Of a DNA stretch of 64,000 nt, positions 34,644 to 43,342 are shown piece by piece. The translations under genes were made by a program, and so were the position numbers. This stretch comes from Bacteroidetes bacterium HGW-Bacteroidetes-10 (GTDB taxonomy: Bacteria > Bacteroidota > Bacteroidia > Bacteroidales > UBA932). Within the stretch, counting starts at the first letter, position 1. Every line of letters starts with the position of its first letter. The stretch lies in assembly GCA_002842695.1 (NCBI GenBank), contig PHDT01000007.1, positions 62,001 through 126,000 on the forward strand. Direction: 5' to 3'. The notes beneath the pieces are model-generated. The model saw nothing but the letters and a program-made list of their open reading frames with translations, searched no databases and was not told the DNA's origin.

Positions 34644-36305
34644 CTAGAACAGGCCTGTAATGTTGCCGTCGTTATCAATGTCAATGCGCATTGACGACGG
34701 CTCTTCAGGCAGACCGGGCATACGCATGATCTCTCCGGTTATTGGAACCAGAAAACCGGCACCTGCAGCTATTTCAATCTCTCTTACTGTAACAACAAAG
34801 TCTTTCGGCCTTCCCAGAAGGTCCGGATTGTCTGAGAGCGATTTCTGAGTCTTTGCCATGCAAATTGCAAGGTCGTTAAGACCAAGTTTAGCGATTTTTG
34901 CAAGATTGGCCTTAGCTTTTGCAGTATAGTCAACAGCTTCTGCGCCGTATATCTTTTTGGCAATAGTCTCAATCTTTTTCTCGACAGAGTCTGTGAGAGG
35001 GTAGAGAGGCAGGAAGTTAGGGCAGCAATCTGCGGCTGCATTAACAACCATATGAGCCAGCTCTTCTGCGCCTGCTCCGCCTTTGCCCCATACATCCACA
35101 ATTGAAACAGGAATGCCTTTCTTTTTGCAGAAGTCTGCAATAAAATCAAGCTCTTCCTGAGAGTCAGTGGCAAATTTGTTAATTGCAACAACTGGTGCAA
35201 GGCTAAACTGCTTAATGTTTTCTACATGTTTTTCGAGGTTACCCATACCCTTTGCAAGAGCAGCTACATCAGAATCCTTAATCTCCTTAAGAGGTTTGCC
35301 TCCGTGATATTTAAGTGCTCTTACAGTTGCAACCAGCACTGCTGCATTTGGTGACAACTTTGCCGAGCGGCATTTAATGTCCAGGAATTTCTCTGCTCCA
35401 AGGTCAAATCCGAATCCTGCTTCAGTTACAGTATAGTCTGTAAGTGACATTGCTGTCTGTGTTGCAATAACTGAATTTGTTCCCTGAGCAATGTTTGCGA
35501 AAGGGCCTCCATGTATAATTGCGGGAGTACCTTCAATTGTCTGAACAAGGTTGGGCTTAATTGCATCTTTGAGCAGAGCTGCCATTGCGCCGTGAGCTTT
35601 GAGGTCGCGTGCATATATTGGTTGCTTGTCGAATGTGAAACCAATGAAAATATTACCCAGTCTGGTCTTAAGATCTTCTCTGTCTTTTGACAAACACAAA
35701 ATTGCCATTACTTCAGAGGCTGCTGTGATATCGAATCCTGTCTCTCTTGGAATTCCGTTGCCTGTGCCTCCAAGCCCAACAACTATATCGCGAAGAGCAC
35801 GGTCATTCATATCCATTACTCTCTTCCACGAAACAGTTCTTGGATCGAGGTTAAGGCTGTTGTTCTTGCTCTGAATGTTGTTGTCGATGAGTGCAGAAAG
35901 AAGGTTGTGCGCCTTCTCAATCGCTGAAAAATCACCGGTGAAGTGAAGGTTAATATCTTCCATTGGAAGAACCTGAGAGTATCCGCCTCCTGTTGCTCCT
36001 CCCTTGATTCCGAATACCGGGCCCAGTGAAGGTTCGCGAAGAACCACAACAGATTTTTCACCTATTCTGTTAAGAGCCTGCGACAAACCTATCGAAACGG
36101 TTGTCTTGCCCTCTCCTGCCGGAGTAGGTGAAATTGCCGATACCAGAATCAGCTTTCCGAATTTGTTCCTGTCTATGTATTTTAAGGGCAGTTTGGCTTT
36201 GTACTTGCCATACAGCTCAAGATCATCAGCTTCGATGCCCAGCTTCGCAGCCACCTCTCCGATGGGGCGCAGCTTAATCGTACGTGCAATTTCCTGATCA
36301 GTCAT
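34644..36305 (-). CDS. fhs: Formate-tetrahydrofolate ligase
   Basis: A 553-residue ATP-dependent enzyme that makes 10-formyl-tetrahydrofolate from formate, feeding purine and one-carbon metabolism. The P-loop TPAGEGKTTVSIGL (near 57-70), EPSLGPVFGIKGGATGGGYSQV-type block near 93 and the C-terminal GEIMRMPGLPEEPSS are all canonical. Length is typical. Own promoter at 36350-36357; transcribed divergently from the dsrC cassette and convergent to hisIE. It can recycle formate and links to purine use in histidine synthesis. Confidence 0.97.
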   Translation of the reverse strand: MTDQEIARTIKLRPIGEVAAKLGIEADDLELYGKYKAKLPLKYIDRNKFGKLILVSAISPTPAGEGKTTVSIGLSQALNRIGEKSVVVLREPSLGPVFGIKGGATGGGYSQVLPMEDINLHFTGDFSAIEKAHNLLSALIDNNIQSKNNSLNLDPRTVSWKRVMDMNDRALRDIVVGLGGTGNGIPRETGFDITAASEVMAILCLSKDREDLKTRLGNIFIGFTFDKQPIYARDLKAHGAMAALLKDAIKPNLVQTIEGTPAIIHGGPFANIAQGTNSVIATQTAMSLTDYTVTEAGFGFDLGAEKFLDIKCRSAKLSPNAAVLVATVRALKYHGGKPLKEIKDSDVAALAKGMGNLEKHVENIKQFSLAPVVAINKFATDSQEELDFIADFCKKKGIPVSIVDVWGKGGAGAEELAHMVVNAAADCCPNFLPLYPLTDSVEKKIETIAKKIYGAEAVDYTAKAKANLAKIAKLGLNDLAICMAKTQKSLSDNPDLLGRPKDFVVTVREIEIAAGAGFLVPITGEIMRMPGLPEEPSSMRIDIDNDGNITGLF

Positions 36306-36349
36306 AAATTATAATTATTTGTAAGAAAAGACTATTGTTTTAGTTACAA

Positions 36350-36357
36350 CAAATATA
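36350..36357 (-). promoter_or_regulatory. Bacteroidetes -7 promoter element for fhs
   Basis: Minus-strand TATATTTG, exact TAnnTTTG match, 44 bases above the fhs ATG at 36305. Confidence 0.55.
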
Positions 36358-36392
36358 AATTATTAAAGTTTTCATTCAAAACAATAATTTTT

Positions 36393-36400
36393 TATCTTCG
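36393..36400 (+). promoter_or_regulatory. Possible -7 promoter element for the dsrC cassette
   Basis: TATCTTCG differs from TAnnTTTG at one position and lies 48 bases before the dsrC ATG in the fhs-dsrC divergent spacer. No good -33 TTTG was found. Confidence 0.35.
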
Positions 36401-36448
36401 TAAGCATAACCTGGCTTACAAAACAACCTAACTAACTATTATAACTTT

Positions 36449-36766
36449 ATGGCAACTATTGAACTTGGAGGGAAAGTATTTGAAATTGACGGGGATGGCT
36501 TTCTTACAGATCCGGCTGTGTGGAATGACGAAGTGGCGACACTGTTTGCAAAGGCAGACGGAATTGAAGAGATGAATGACAAACACTGGGCAATTGTCCG
36601 GATTATCAGAAACAATTTTGAGGAGAAAGGGAATGCTCCAATGATCAGAATGATTTGCCAGGAGACAGGTCTCAAACTGCGTGAGATATATGAACTTTTC
36701 CCGCTTGGTCCTGCCAGAGGAGCCTGCAGGGTAGCCGGCCTTCCAAAGCCGGACGGATGTGTATAA
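36449..36766 (+). CDS. dsrC: DsrC/TusE-family sulfur carrier with both C-terminal cysteines
   Basis: A 105-residue protein matching DsrC over its full length, with a C-terminal arm GACRVAGLPKPDGCV. Two arm cysteines are present: Cys104 in the penultimate position (CysA) and Cys93 eleven residues earlier (CysB). TusE proteins for tRNA thiolation keep only the penultimate cysteine, so this belongs to the DsrC type able to form an intramolecular disulfide or trisulfide. In sulfate reducers DsrC carries sulfite-derived sulfur from DsrAB to DsrMKJOP. No dsrAB, tusBCD or tusA is in the window. It is the first gene of a four-gene cassette. Confidence 0.93.
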   Translation: MATIELGGKVFEIDGDGFLTDPAVWNDEVATLFAKADGIEEMNDKHWAIVRIIRNNFEEKGNAPMIRMICQETGLKLREIYELFPLGPARGACRVAGLPKPDGCV

Positions 36767-36776
36767 CATTCAGGAC

Positions 36777-37403
36777 ATGAAGTGGTATATTATCATAGCT
36801 CTGGCAGCACTTGCAATCTCAGTCGCAATGCTGCTCATTCAGCTTATTAAACTTATTTCTGCAGGTAAACCAAAAGATCTGTCGAAAGGATCAGGAAATA
36901 TATCAGCCGGAGTGGCTTACTCCTATACTAAAGCGATGTCTCCAATGGAGAAGGAATCGGCATACCTGCACCTTCCAACCTATGCGGCAGGGATGATATA
37001 CCATGCGGGTATATTTGCCTCTCTTTTGCTGTTTCTGCTTTTTATCTCATCGCTTTTTGAAATACCGCAGGGCATAAGCATTATTGCAGGAGCAATACTC
37101 GTAATTTCAGGCTTGTGCGGGTTAGCTATCTTGTTTAAGAGATTTATAAATGCAGGGCTGAGGTCACTCTCAGGTGCAGATGACTACATCTCAAATTTTC
37201 TTACTACACTGGCAATCTTTGCAACAGCTGCATTTCTGTTTTTTGAACAGGCAGAGGTTCTCTATTATATGATTGTCTCTGTTTTGCTGCTGTGGATTCC
37301 TCTTGGAAAAACAAGGCATCTTCTCTATTTCTTTTTTGCAAGATACCACCTTGGATACTTTTTCGGGAAACGCGGGACATGGCCGCCAAAATCACTTAAA
37401 TAA
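36777..37403 (+). CDS. dsrM: DsrM/NarI-like membrane cytochrome b subunit
   Basis: A 208-residue membrane protein with five hydrophobic helices (about 3-28, 73-98, 103-128, 145-160 and 168-192). Histidines suited to heme b ligation occur in the second helix (MIYHAG) and near the last (TRHLLYF and RYHLG), as in the NarI/DsrM/HdrE family that oxidises or reduces menaquinol. ATG 36777, ten bases after dsrC, was chosen over a GTG inside dsrC. Adjacent dsrK-like gene supports a two-subunit DsrMK-type complex. Symbol given by role and context; it is shorter than canonical DsrM. Confidence 0.72.
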   Translation: MKWYIIIALAALAISVAMLLIQLIKLISAGKPKDLSKGSGNISAGVAYSYTKAMSPMEKESAYLHLPTYAAGMIYHAGIFASLLLFLLFISSLFEIPQGISIIAGAILVISGLCGLAILFKRFINAGLRSLSGADDYISNFLTTLAIFATAAFLFFEQAEVLYYMIVSVLLLWIPLGKTRHLLYFFFARYHLGYFFGKRGTWPPKSLK

Positions 37404-37413
37404 AGAGCAGGAA

Positions 37414-38709
37414 ATGGAAAGAAATATAAAGAAAAAGGGTCTTGATGTTCTTGCCGGTAAAATTGACAACAAGCTTCTGACAAATCTTAACAGCTGCGTA
37501 AGATGCGGCTTATGTGCAGATAGCTGTATGTTCTTTAAGGCACTGAATGAGCCAAAGTATATACCTGCAAGAAAGGTTGCCCTTGTGAGTTCTGTTTACA
37601 GGAGATATTTTACTTTATCAGGGAAGATAGCACCTGTACTTGTAAATGCTAAAGAACTGGATGATCATGCTGCAGAGGAGATGGTTGATCTCCTGTTTGG
37701 AGCCTGCACAATGTGCGGAAGGTGTGTTAAACACTGTTCAATTGGGGTGGATATACCTTATGTAGTCAGAAAAGGGAGAGAGATGCTTGCCGCCATGGAT
37801 ATGGTTCCGGATACTCTTCAGGCAACAGTTGATTCAGCTTTAACTACCGGTAACAATATGGGTATTCCTGAAGAGGAGTTTACCGGTACTATCCAGTGGA
37901 TGGAGGAGGAGCTAATTGATGAGATGGGTGACGAAAAGGCGAGGATTCCGCTCAATGAAATGCATGCCGAGATTTTCTATACACTCAATCCCAGAGAACC
38001 GAAATTTTTCCCGCTCTCAATTTCTGCCATGGCAAAGATTTTCTATGCAGCAAACGAGAACTGGACGCTATCCTCAAAGTTCTACGATGTAACCAATTAC
38101 GGTTTTTTTAACGGAAACAGAGCTGAGGCTGGTAAAATTGCGGGCAATCTTTACGATGAAATTCATCGTCTCAGAGGCAAGCGCATGGTTTTGGGTGAGT
38201 GTGGCCATGGTTCCAGGGCAAACAGATGGGATGGTCCAAACTACCTTGGAAAGGAGTATGACTTTGATATGATTACAGCTGTAGAACTAATTTCGGGTTA
38301 TATTAAACAGGGAAGAATCAGGCTTGACAAATCACTAAACAAGGAGGTTGTAACCATTCACGATCCGTGTAATCTTGTGAGAAACGGAGGTTTGCTTGAA
38401 GAGATCAGACATATTGTATCTGCTTCTTGTGACAGCTACACAGAAATGGCTCCTTTTGGGAATGAAAATTTTTGCTGTGGTGGCGGAGGCGGATTGCTTG
38501 CAATGAGTGAATACAACGACAGAAGAATAAAAGTTGGAGAAATTAAGGCAGAACAGATAAGAAAGACCGGTGCGAAAGTAGTTGTGACCCCTTGCCATAA
38601 CTGTGTCGATCAGCTTTCACAGCTTAACCACACCTTCAAACTGGGTGTGAAAATTAAAACAATAGCAGAGCTGGTGGCAGATGCTCTTGTAATTAGAAAA
38701 AACAACTAA
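37414..38709 (+). CDS. dsrK: DsrK/HdrD-like iron-sulfur heterodisulfide-reductase subunit
   Basis: A 431-residue cytosolic iron-sulfur protein. Two [4Fe-4S] ferredoxin motifs are visible (C28-C31-C34-C38 and C98-C101-C104-C108). A canonical CCG domain follows, with C319 (HDPCN), C354-C355 (FCCGGGGG) and C394/C397 (PCHNC), which in HdrB/HdrD/DsrK binds the noncubane catalytic cluster that splits disulfides. The first CCG repeat is reduced to GECGHG (C263), as in DsrK. With DsrM it should exchange electrons between menaquinone and a disulfide, the obvious partner being DsrC. ATG 37414 was chosen; a much longer frame overlaps dsrM. Confidence 0.88.
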   Translation: MERNIKKKGLDVLAGKIDNKLLTNLNSCVRCGLCADSCMFFKALNEPKYIPARKVALVSSVYRRYFTLSGKIAPVLVNAKELDDHAAEEMVDLLFGACTMCGRCVKHCSIGVDIPYVVRKGREMLAAMDMVPDTLQATVDSALTTGNNMGIPEEEFTGTIQWMEEELIDEMGDEKARIPLNEMHAEIFYTLNPREPKFFPLSISAMAKIFYAANENWTLSSKFYDVTNYGFFNGNRAEAGKIAGNLYDEIHRLRGKRMVLGECGHGSRANRWDGPNYLGKEYDFDMITAVELISGYIKQGRIRLDKSLNKEVVTIHDPCNLVRNGGLLEEIRHIVSASCDSYTEMAPFGNENFCCGGGGGLLAMSEYNDRRIKVGEIKAEQIRKTGAKVVVTPCHNCVDQLSQLNHTFKLGVKIKTIAELVADALVIRKNN

Positions 38710-38719
38710 AAACATAACT

Positions 38720-39883
38720 ATGAGCAAACTGATTTATTTAGACAACTCGGCTACGAGTTTTCCAAAACCTGAATCTGTGTACGATTTCATGAACACCTTC
38801 TTCAGATCAAAGGGTGTTAGTCCGGGTCGGTCTGGTTTTGATGCGGCACTCGAAGCAGAAGAGGTAGTTAACGGAACCAGAAAGATGCTTACTAAGCTCT
38901 TTAATGGCGGATCAGATCACAACCGTCTTACATTCAGTTACAACGCGACAGATTCTCTTAATCTGATTATTAACGGACTGGTTGAGGAGGGTTCGCATGT
39001 TGTTACAACAATGCTTGAGCACAACTCCGTACTCAGACCTCTCTATTTTCACAAAACCAGGGGTACCATTGATGTAACATATGTCCCGTTTGACACAGAT
39101 GGTTTTGTGAATCCTGAGGATATTAGCACCGCAATCAGGCCAAATACGAAATTTGTAATAGTAACTCATTGTTCTAATGTTCTTGGAACAATTCAGCCAA
39201 TTGAAGAGATTGGAAGAATTTGCCGTGAAAAAGGTGTTTTGTTTATTGTAGATGGAAGTCAGGGCGCAGGATCTGTTGATTTTGACATGCAGGCTTGTAA
39301 TGTAGATGTTTATTGTTTTACTGGTCACAAATGCCTGATGGGTCCAACAGGTATTGGCGGCTCGTATGTGAGAGAGGGTGTTGAAATCAGACATACCAGA
39401 GCCGGAGGAACAGGTGTCCGTTCTGCTCAGGAGAGTCATCTTGACGAATATCCTTACAGACTGGAGTATGGTACACTCAATCTGCTGGGTGTTGGAGGCC
39501 TTCATGCCGGCGTTAAATGGATAACAGAGCAGGGTGTTATGAATATTCACCACAGGGAGATGGCACTTTGGGAGAAGCTAAATAATGCTATCAGCAAAAT
39601 TGATGGTGTTACAACTTATTGTGCGAACGGGGTCAGGAATCATAACCCGGTACTCTCTTTTAACATAAAAGGTTTCGAAGCCGGAGATGTTGGAACCATG
39701 CTTGATGTAGATTACAACATTGCCGTAAGAACAGGCCTTCAGTGTGCTCCTATGGTACATAAACAGATTGGCACATATGATATGCATGGTACTGTCAGAA
39801 TGAGCATTGGAGCATTTACAACCGAGGAGGAGATTGATGCAGCAATTGAAGCTATATCAGAAATAGCATCTTTCAGGAGATAG
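38720..39883 (+). CDS. Cysteine desulfurase family protein (class V aminotransferase)
   Basis: A 387-residue PLP enzyme of the class V aminotransferase fold. N-terminal YLDNSATSFPKP and EHNSVLRP are cysteine-desulfurase marks; the PLP lysine is K204 in TGHKCLMGP, and the persulfide-forming cysteine is C342 in RTGLQCAPMVH. It resembles the TIGR01977-type desulfurase family rather than IscS or SufS, and no iscU, sufBCD or tusA is adjacent. Starting ten bases after dsrK and ending at a terminator, it belongs to the dsrC cassette. A simple reading is that it supplies persulfide sulfur from cysteine to DsrC; that is inference. Confidence 0.88.
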   Translation: MSKLIYLDNSATSFPKPESVYDFMNTFFRSKGVSPGRSGFDAALEAEEVVNGTRKMLTKLFNGGSDHNRLTFSYNATDSLNLIINGLVEEGSHVVTTMLEHNSVLRPLYFHKTRGTIDVTYVPFDTDGFVNPEDISTAIRPNTKFVIVTHCSNVLGTIQPIEEIGRICREKGVLFIVDGSQGAGSVDFDMQACNVDVYCFTGHKCLMGPTGIGGSYVREGVEIRHTRAGGTGVRSAQESHLDEYPYRLEYGTLNLLGVGGLHAGVKWITEQGVMNIHHREMALWEKLNNAISKIDGVTTYCANGVRNHNPVLSFNIKGFEAGDVGTMLDVDYNIAVRTGLQCAPMVHKQIGTYDMHGTVRMSIGAFTTEEEIDAAIEAISEIASFRR

Positions 39884-39929
39884 TACTCATTAGTTTAGAT
39901 AAGTATATTTAAATAATTGTTATATAATG

Positions 39930-39976
39930 ATTAAGGCCACTCTATTTATAATATAGATTGGCCTTAATTCTTTTAA
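39930..39976. terminator. Terminator between the dsrC cassette and the CYTH gene
   Basis: A perfect ten-pair stem ATTAAGGCCA/TGGCCTTAAT (39930-39939 with 39959-39968) whose loop holds a further CTCTAT/ATAGAT pairing, followed by a short T-rich run. It lies between convergent genes and could serve both. Confidence 0.65.
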
Positions 39977-39988
39977 ATAAATGGTATC

Positions 39989-40462
39989 CTATTTCCAGGT
40001 TTTGAATGGATGTGCAGAGAGATAGACATTGAAATACTTTTTCTCATGACTTACCTCTTCGCCAAGCCATGAGGGTTTTGAAAATGGCTGATTTTCCTCG
40101 TTTAATTCAATTTCGGCAATAATTAATCCCTCATTTTCTCCGGAAAACTCATCGACTTCAAAAATATGACCGTCATGTTTAACCAGTGACCTTGTCTTCT
40201 CAATTAAATGACCTTCGCAAAGATTAAGAAGATTTTGTGCCTCTTCTTTTGAGATTTCTTTTTCCCATTCGAATCTGCTGATCCCTCCTGAGAGAGTTTT
40301 TCCCTTTATCGTGATGAAGCCTTTTGACTCCTCCAGCCTCACCCGAACAGTTCTTTCAGGGTTGGAAGAGATGTATCCCTGTGTTATTTTTCTGGATGAA
40401 CTTATAAGATTTTTATAATTTCCGGTGACAAGAAACTTTCTCTCTATTTCAATATTATTCAT
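39989..40462 (-). CDS. CYTH-domain protein (triphosphate tunnel metalloenzyme)
   Basis: A 157-residue CYTH protein. The N-terminal NIEIERKFLV carries the ExExK signature, followed by alternating basic and acidic strands (TVRVRLEE, FITIKGKT, FEWEKEIS, IFEVDEFSG, LIIAEIELN) that build the eight-stranded tunnel binding a triphosphate and metal. Family members are inorganic triphosphatases or class IV adenylyl cyclases; in Bacteroidetes the former is more likely. ATG 40462 was chosen because it places the signature at the N-terminus. Confidence 0.88.
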   Translation of the reverse strand: MNNIEIERKFLVTGNYKNLISSSRKITQGYISSNPERTVRVRLEESKGFITIKGKTLSGGISRFEWEKEISKEEAQNLLNLCEGHLIEKTRSLVKHDGHIFEVDEFSGENEGLIIAEIELNEENQPFSKPSWLGEEVSHEKKYFNVYLSAHPFKTWK

Positions 40463-40677
40463 TTTTATATAATTTAAAGCATTGTAAAAAAGCAAGTAAA
40501 ACAAGTAAGTGTGTTAAGGTAACAAAAATGTTAATGCTCCCGGGATTAACTCAAATTTTTTTTTGCACTATTTGAAATCAGCTACAATTAAAATCTTTTT
40601 TTCCCATTTGACAAATATTACTTCAATTTCTATTATTTTTACAAAATATAAGATAGAATTTAAGGTTAACTGCAATT

Positions 40678-41052
40678 ATGGAAGAGAATCAGAAAATAAA
40701 GATTTTATACGCAGAAGACAACGATAGCAACTACATTCTTGCAAAAGCGATGTTAAAGGGCGTATACGAAATTTTCCGGGCATCCAACGGTGCAGAGGCG
40801 TTAGAGCTTTACTCAACTGTGGAGCCGGATATAATTCTTATGGACATGAAAATGCCCGTTATGGATGGTCTTGAAGCCACAAGACGTCTTCGAGAAATGG
40901 GTGTTACAATCCCAATAATTGCTCTCACTGCATTTGCATACGATAATGACAGAAGTGTAGCTCTTCTTGCTGGGTGTACTGATTACATCACCAAACCTTA
41001 TCGTGCAGAGACTTTAAGAAAGACAATTTCAAAGCTCCTGAATTTGGAATAA
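40678..41052 (+). CDS. Single-domain response regulator
   Basis: A 124-residue stand-alone receiver domain. Acidic pair in YAEDND near residue 13, phospho-acceptor D56 in LMDMKMP, Thr84 in IALTA and K106 in DYITKP are all present, so it should be phosphorylatable. There is no output domain, so it acts by protein contact or phosphotransfer. It starts 18 bases before ugd, suggesting control of the polysaccharide locus; the hybrid REC-kinase at 43.3 kb is the nearest kinase. Confidence 0.92.
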   Translation: MEENQKIKILYAEDNDSNYILAKAMLKGVYEIFRASNGAEALELYSTVEPDIILMDMKMPVMDGLEATRRLREMGVTIPIIALTAFAYDNDRSVALLAGCTDYITKPYRAETLRKTISKLLNLE

Positions 41053-41069
41053 TCAAAATCTGATAAATT

Positions 41070-42389
41070 ATGAATATTGCTATAGTTGGCACCGGGTATG
41101 TAGGACTGGTTACCGGCGCATGTTTTGCCGAGATGGGAGTCAATGTAATTTGCATTGATATTGACACTAAGAAGATAGAGATGCTCAAGAGGGGCGAAAT
41201 GCCAATTTATGAACCGGGCATTAAAGAACTGGTTGTTAAAAACGTAAAAGAGGGAAGACTCACCTTTTCAACAAGCCTGAAGGATAATCTTGATAAAGTC
41301 TCAATCGTGTTCAGCGCTGTGGGCACTCCTCCTGATGATGACGGTAGCGCAGATCTCAAGTATGTCCTCGATGTGGCTAGAACAGTAGGGCAGCATATGA
41401 CAGACTATGTTCTGCTGGTTACAAAAAGTACCGTTCCGGTAGGAACTGCTCCTAAAGTCAGGGCTGTGATTTCAGAAGAGCTTACAAAAAGGGGGCTCAG
41501 CATTGAGTTTGATGTTGCATCTAATCCTGAGTTCCTCAAGGAGGGAGCTGCAATTAAAGACTTTATGTCTCCGGACAGAGTTGTTGTGGGTGTTGAAAGC
41601 GAACGGGCAGCTCATTTAATGGAGAAGCTTTACAAGCCATTTGTTCTTAATGGATTTCCAATAATTTTCATGGATATTGCATCTGCAGAGATGACAAAGT
41701 ATGCAGCAAATGCAATGCTTGCAACCAGAATCAGCTTTATGAATGAAATTGCTCGTCTTTGCGAAGTAACAGGAGCAAATGTAGAGCAAGTACGCAAGGG
41801 AATTGGATCAGACAAGCGAATCGGAATGAGTTTCCTTTACGCAGGTGCCGGATATGGTGGGTCTTGCTTTCCTAAAGATGTAAAGGCCTTGGCTCATACC
41901 GGAGAGGAACATGGTGTAAGGATGCAGATTGTTGAGGCAGTTGAGGCGGTTAATGAGGAGCAGAAAGAGCTTGTTTTCAGAAAATTGTTAATGGCTTTTG
42001 ACGGTAATCTTCAGGGAAAGGTAATTGCTGTATGGGGTTTGTCATTCAAGCCGGACACAGATGATATGAGAGAAGCTCCCTCTCTGGTTGTTATTGAGAA
42101 TCTGCTTAAGGCAGGGGCAAAAGTTAAAGTGTCTGATCCTATTGCAACTGAGGAGACGCGCAGACGAATCGGTGATGTTGTTGAATATTGCTCAACAATA
42201 TACGAAGCTGCCCGGGGTGCAGATGCTGTCGCTTTAATGACAGAGTGGAAACAGTTCCGCCTTCCTTCCTGGGGAAGAATTAAAGATGGAATGCGAGGAA
42301 ATGTAATAGTGGACGGTAGAAATATTTACGATAGTGAAGAGCTTAAAGCTGAAGGTTTCAGATACTGCTCAATTGGTAAAAATTGCTGA
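41070..42389 (+). CDS. ugd: UDP-glucose 6-dehydrogenase
   Basis: A 439-residue enzyme that oxidises UDP-glucose to UDP-glucuronate. Rossmann motif [10 protein letters not shown] at the N-terminus, [10 protein letters not shown] near 116, the catalytic cysteine in [10 protein letters not shown] (about 265) and the C-terminal NAD/UDP domain [17 protein letters not shown] near 325 are conserved. Its product is the substrate of the next gene. Confidence 0.96.
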   Translation: MNIAIVGTGYVGLVTGACFAEMGVNVICIDIDTKKIEMLKRGEMPIYEPGIKELVVKNVKEGRLTFSTSLKDNLDKVSIVFSAVGTPPDDDGSADLKYVLDVARTVGQHMTDYVLLVTKSTVPVGTAPKVRAVISEELTKRGLSIEFDVASNPEFLKEGAAIKDFMSPDRVVVGVESERAAHLMEKLYKPFVLNGFPIIFMDIASAEMTKYAANAMLATRISFMNEIARLCEVTGANVEQVRKGIGSDKRIGMSFLYAGAGYGGSCFPKDVKALAHTGEEHGVRMQIVEAVEAVNEEQKELVFRKLLMAFDGNLQGKVIAVWGLSFKPDTDDMREAPSLVVIENLLKAGAKVKVSDPIATEETRRRIGDVVEYCSTIYEAARGADAVALMTEWKQFRLPSWGRIKDGMRGNVIVDGRNIYDSEELKAEGFRYCSIGKNC

Positions 42390-42391
42390 TT

Positions 42392-43342
42392 ATGAAAAGA
42401 ATACTGGTAGCCGGAGGGGCAGGATTTATCGGGTCACATTTATGTGAGAGGTTGGTAAGAGAGGGTAATGATGTAATTTGTCTTGATAATTTCTTTACCG
42501 GGTCAAAGGAAAATGTCATTAATCTCATTGGTAATCCTCATTTTGAGCTTGTCAGACACGATGTAACCCATCCATTTTATGCAGAGGTAGATCAGATTTA
42601 TAATCTGGCATGCCCTGCTTCACCGGTTCACTATCAGTATAACCCTATAAAAACAGTTAAGACTTCAGTGATGGGTGCCATTAATATGCTGGGTCTTGCC
42701 AAAAGAGTAAAGGCAAAGATTCTTCAGGCATCTACCAGTGAAGTTTATGGCGACCCTGCTGTTCATCCTCAGCCGGAATCATACTGGGGCAATGTTAACA
42801 CAATTGGTGTCCGCTCATGCTATGACGAGGGAAAACGATGTGCAGAGACTCTCTTTATGGATTATCACAGACAAAACGGAGTCAAGATTAAGATTATCAG
42901 AATTTTTAATACATACGGCCCAAAAATGCATCCCAACGATGGCCGTGTGGTTTCGAACTTTATTGTTCAGGCACTTAAGGGTGAAGATATAACCCTTTAC
43001 GGTGGGGGAGATCAGACAAGAAGCTTTCAGTATATTGACGATCTTGTGGAGGCGATGATCAGGGTGATGAATCATACAGATGACAGTTTTATCGGCCCGA
43101 TTAACCTTGGCAATCCTAACGAATTTACAATCCGGGAACTGGCAGAAAAAGTATCTGCATTAACAGGATCCAATTCAAAATTTGTAATGAGAGACCTTCC
43201 TTCAGACGACCCTAAACAGCGTCAGCCGGATATAACCCTTGCGAAAAGTCTTATAGGATGGCAACCTGAAGTACAGCTGGAGGAAGGATTGAAGAAGACC
43301 ATAGATTACTTCCGTACAATAGTCAAACGAGATGGAGATTAA
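42392..43342 (+). CDS. uxs: UDP-glucuronate decarboxylase (UDP-xylose synthase)
   Basis: A 316-residue short-chain dehydrogenase-like enzyme converting UDP-glucuronate to UDP-xylose. NAD loop [23 protein letters not shown] near 118, the catalytic YDEGK (about 144-148) and [10 protein letters not shown] near 170 are the UXS pattern. Two bases separate it from ugd, so the pair gives a complete route from UDP-glucose to UDP-xylose, implying xylose or a derivative in the polymer. The start is ATG 42392. It overlaps the next gene by 11 bases. Confidence 0.93.
   Translation: MKRILVAGGAGFIGSHLCERLVREGNDVICLDNFFTGSKENVINLIGNPHFELVRHDVTHPFYAEVDQIYNLACPASPVHYQYNPIKTVKTSVMGAINMLGLAKRVKAKILQASTSEVYGDPAVHPQPESYWGNVNTIGVRSCYDEGKRCAETLFMDYHRQNGVKIKIIRIFNTYGPKMHPNDGRVVSNFIVQALKGEDITLYGGGDQTRSFQYIDDLVEAMIRVMNHTDDSFIGPINLGNPNEFTIRELAEKVSALTGSNSKFVMRDLPSDDPKQRQPDITLAKSLIGWQPEVQLEEGLKKTIDYFRTIVKRDGD

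Noticed and set aside
36449-36766. TusE (tRNA thiolation) assignment
   Set aside because: TusE keeps only the penultimate cysteine; this protein has both arm cysteines and stands next to DsrMK-like genes, not tusBCD.
37273-37413. Upstream extension of the dsrK-like gene
   Set aside because: The extra 47 residues lie over dsrM in another frame and carry no domain; ATG 37414 gives the standard DsrK N-terminus.
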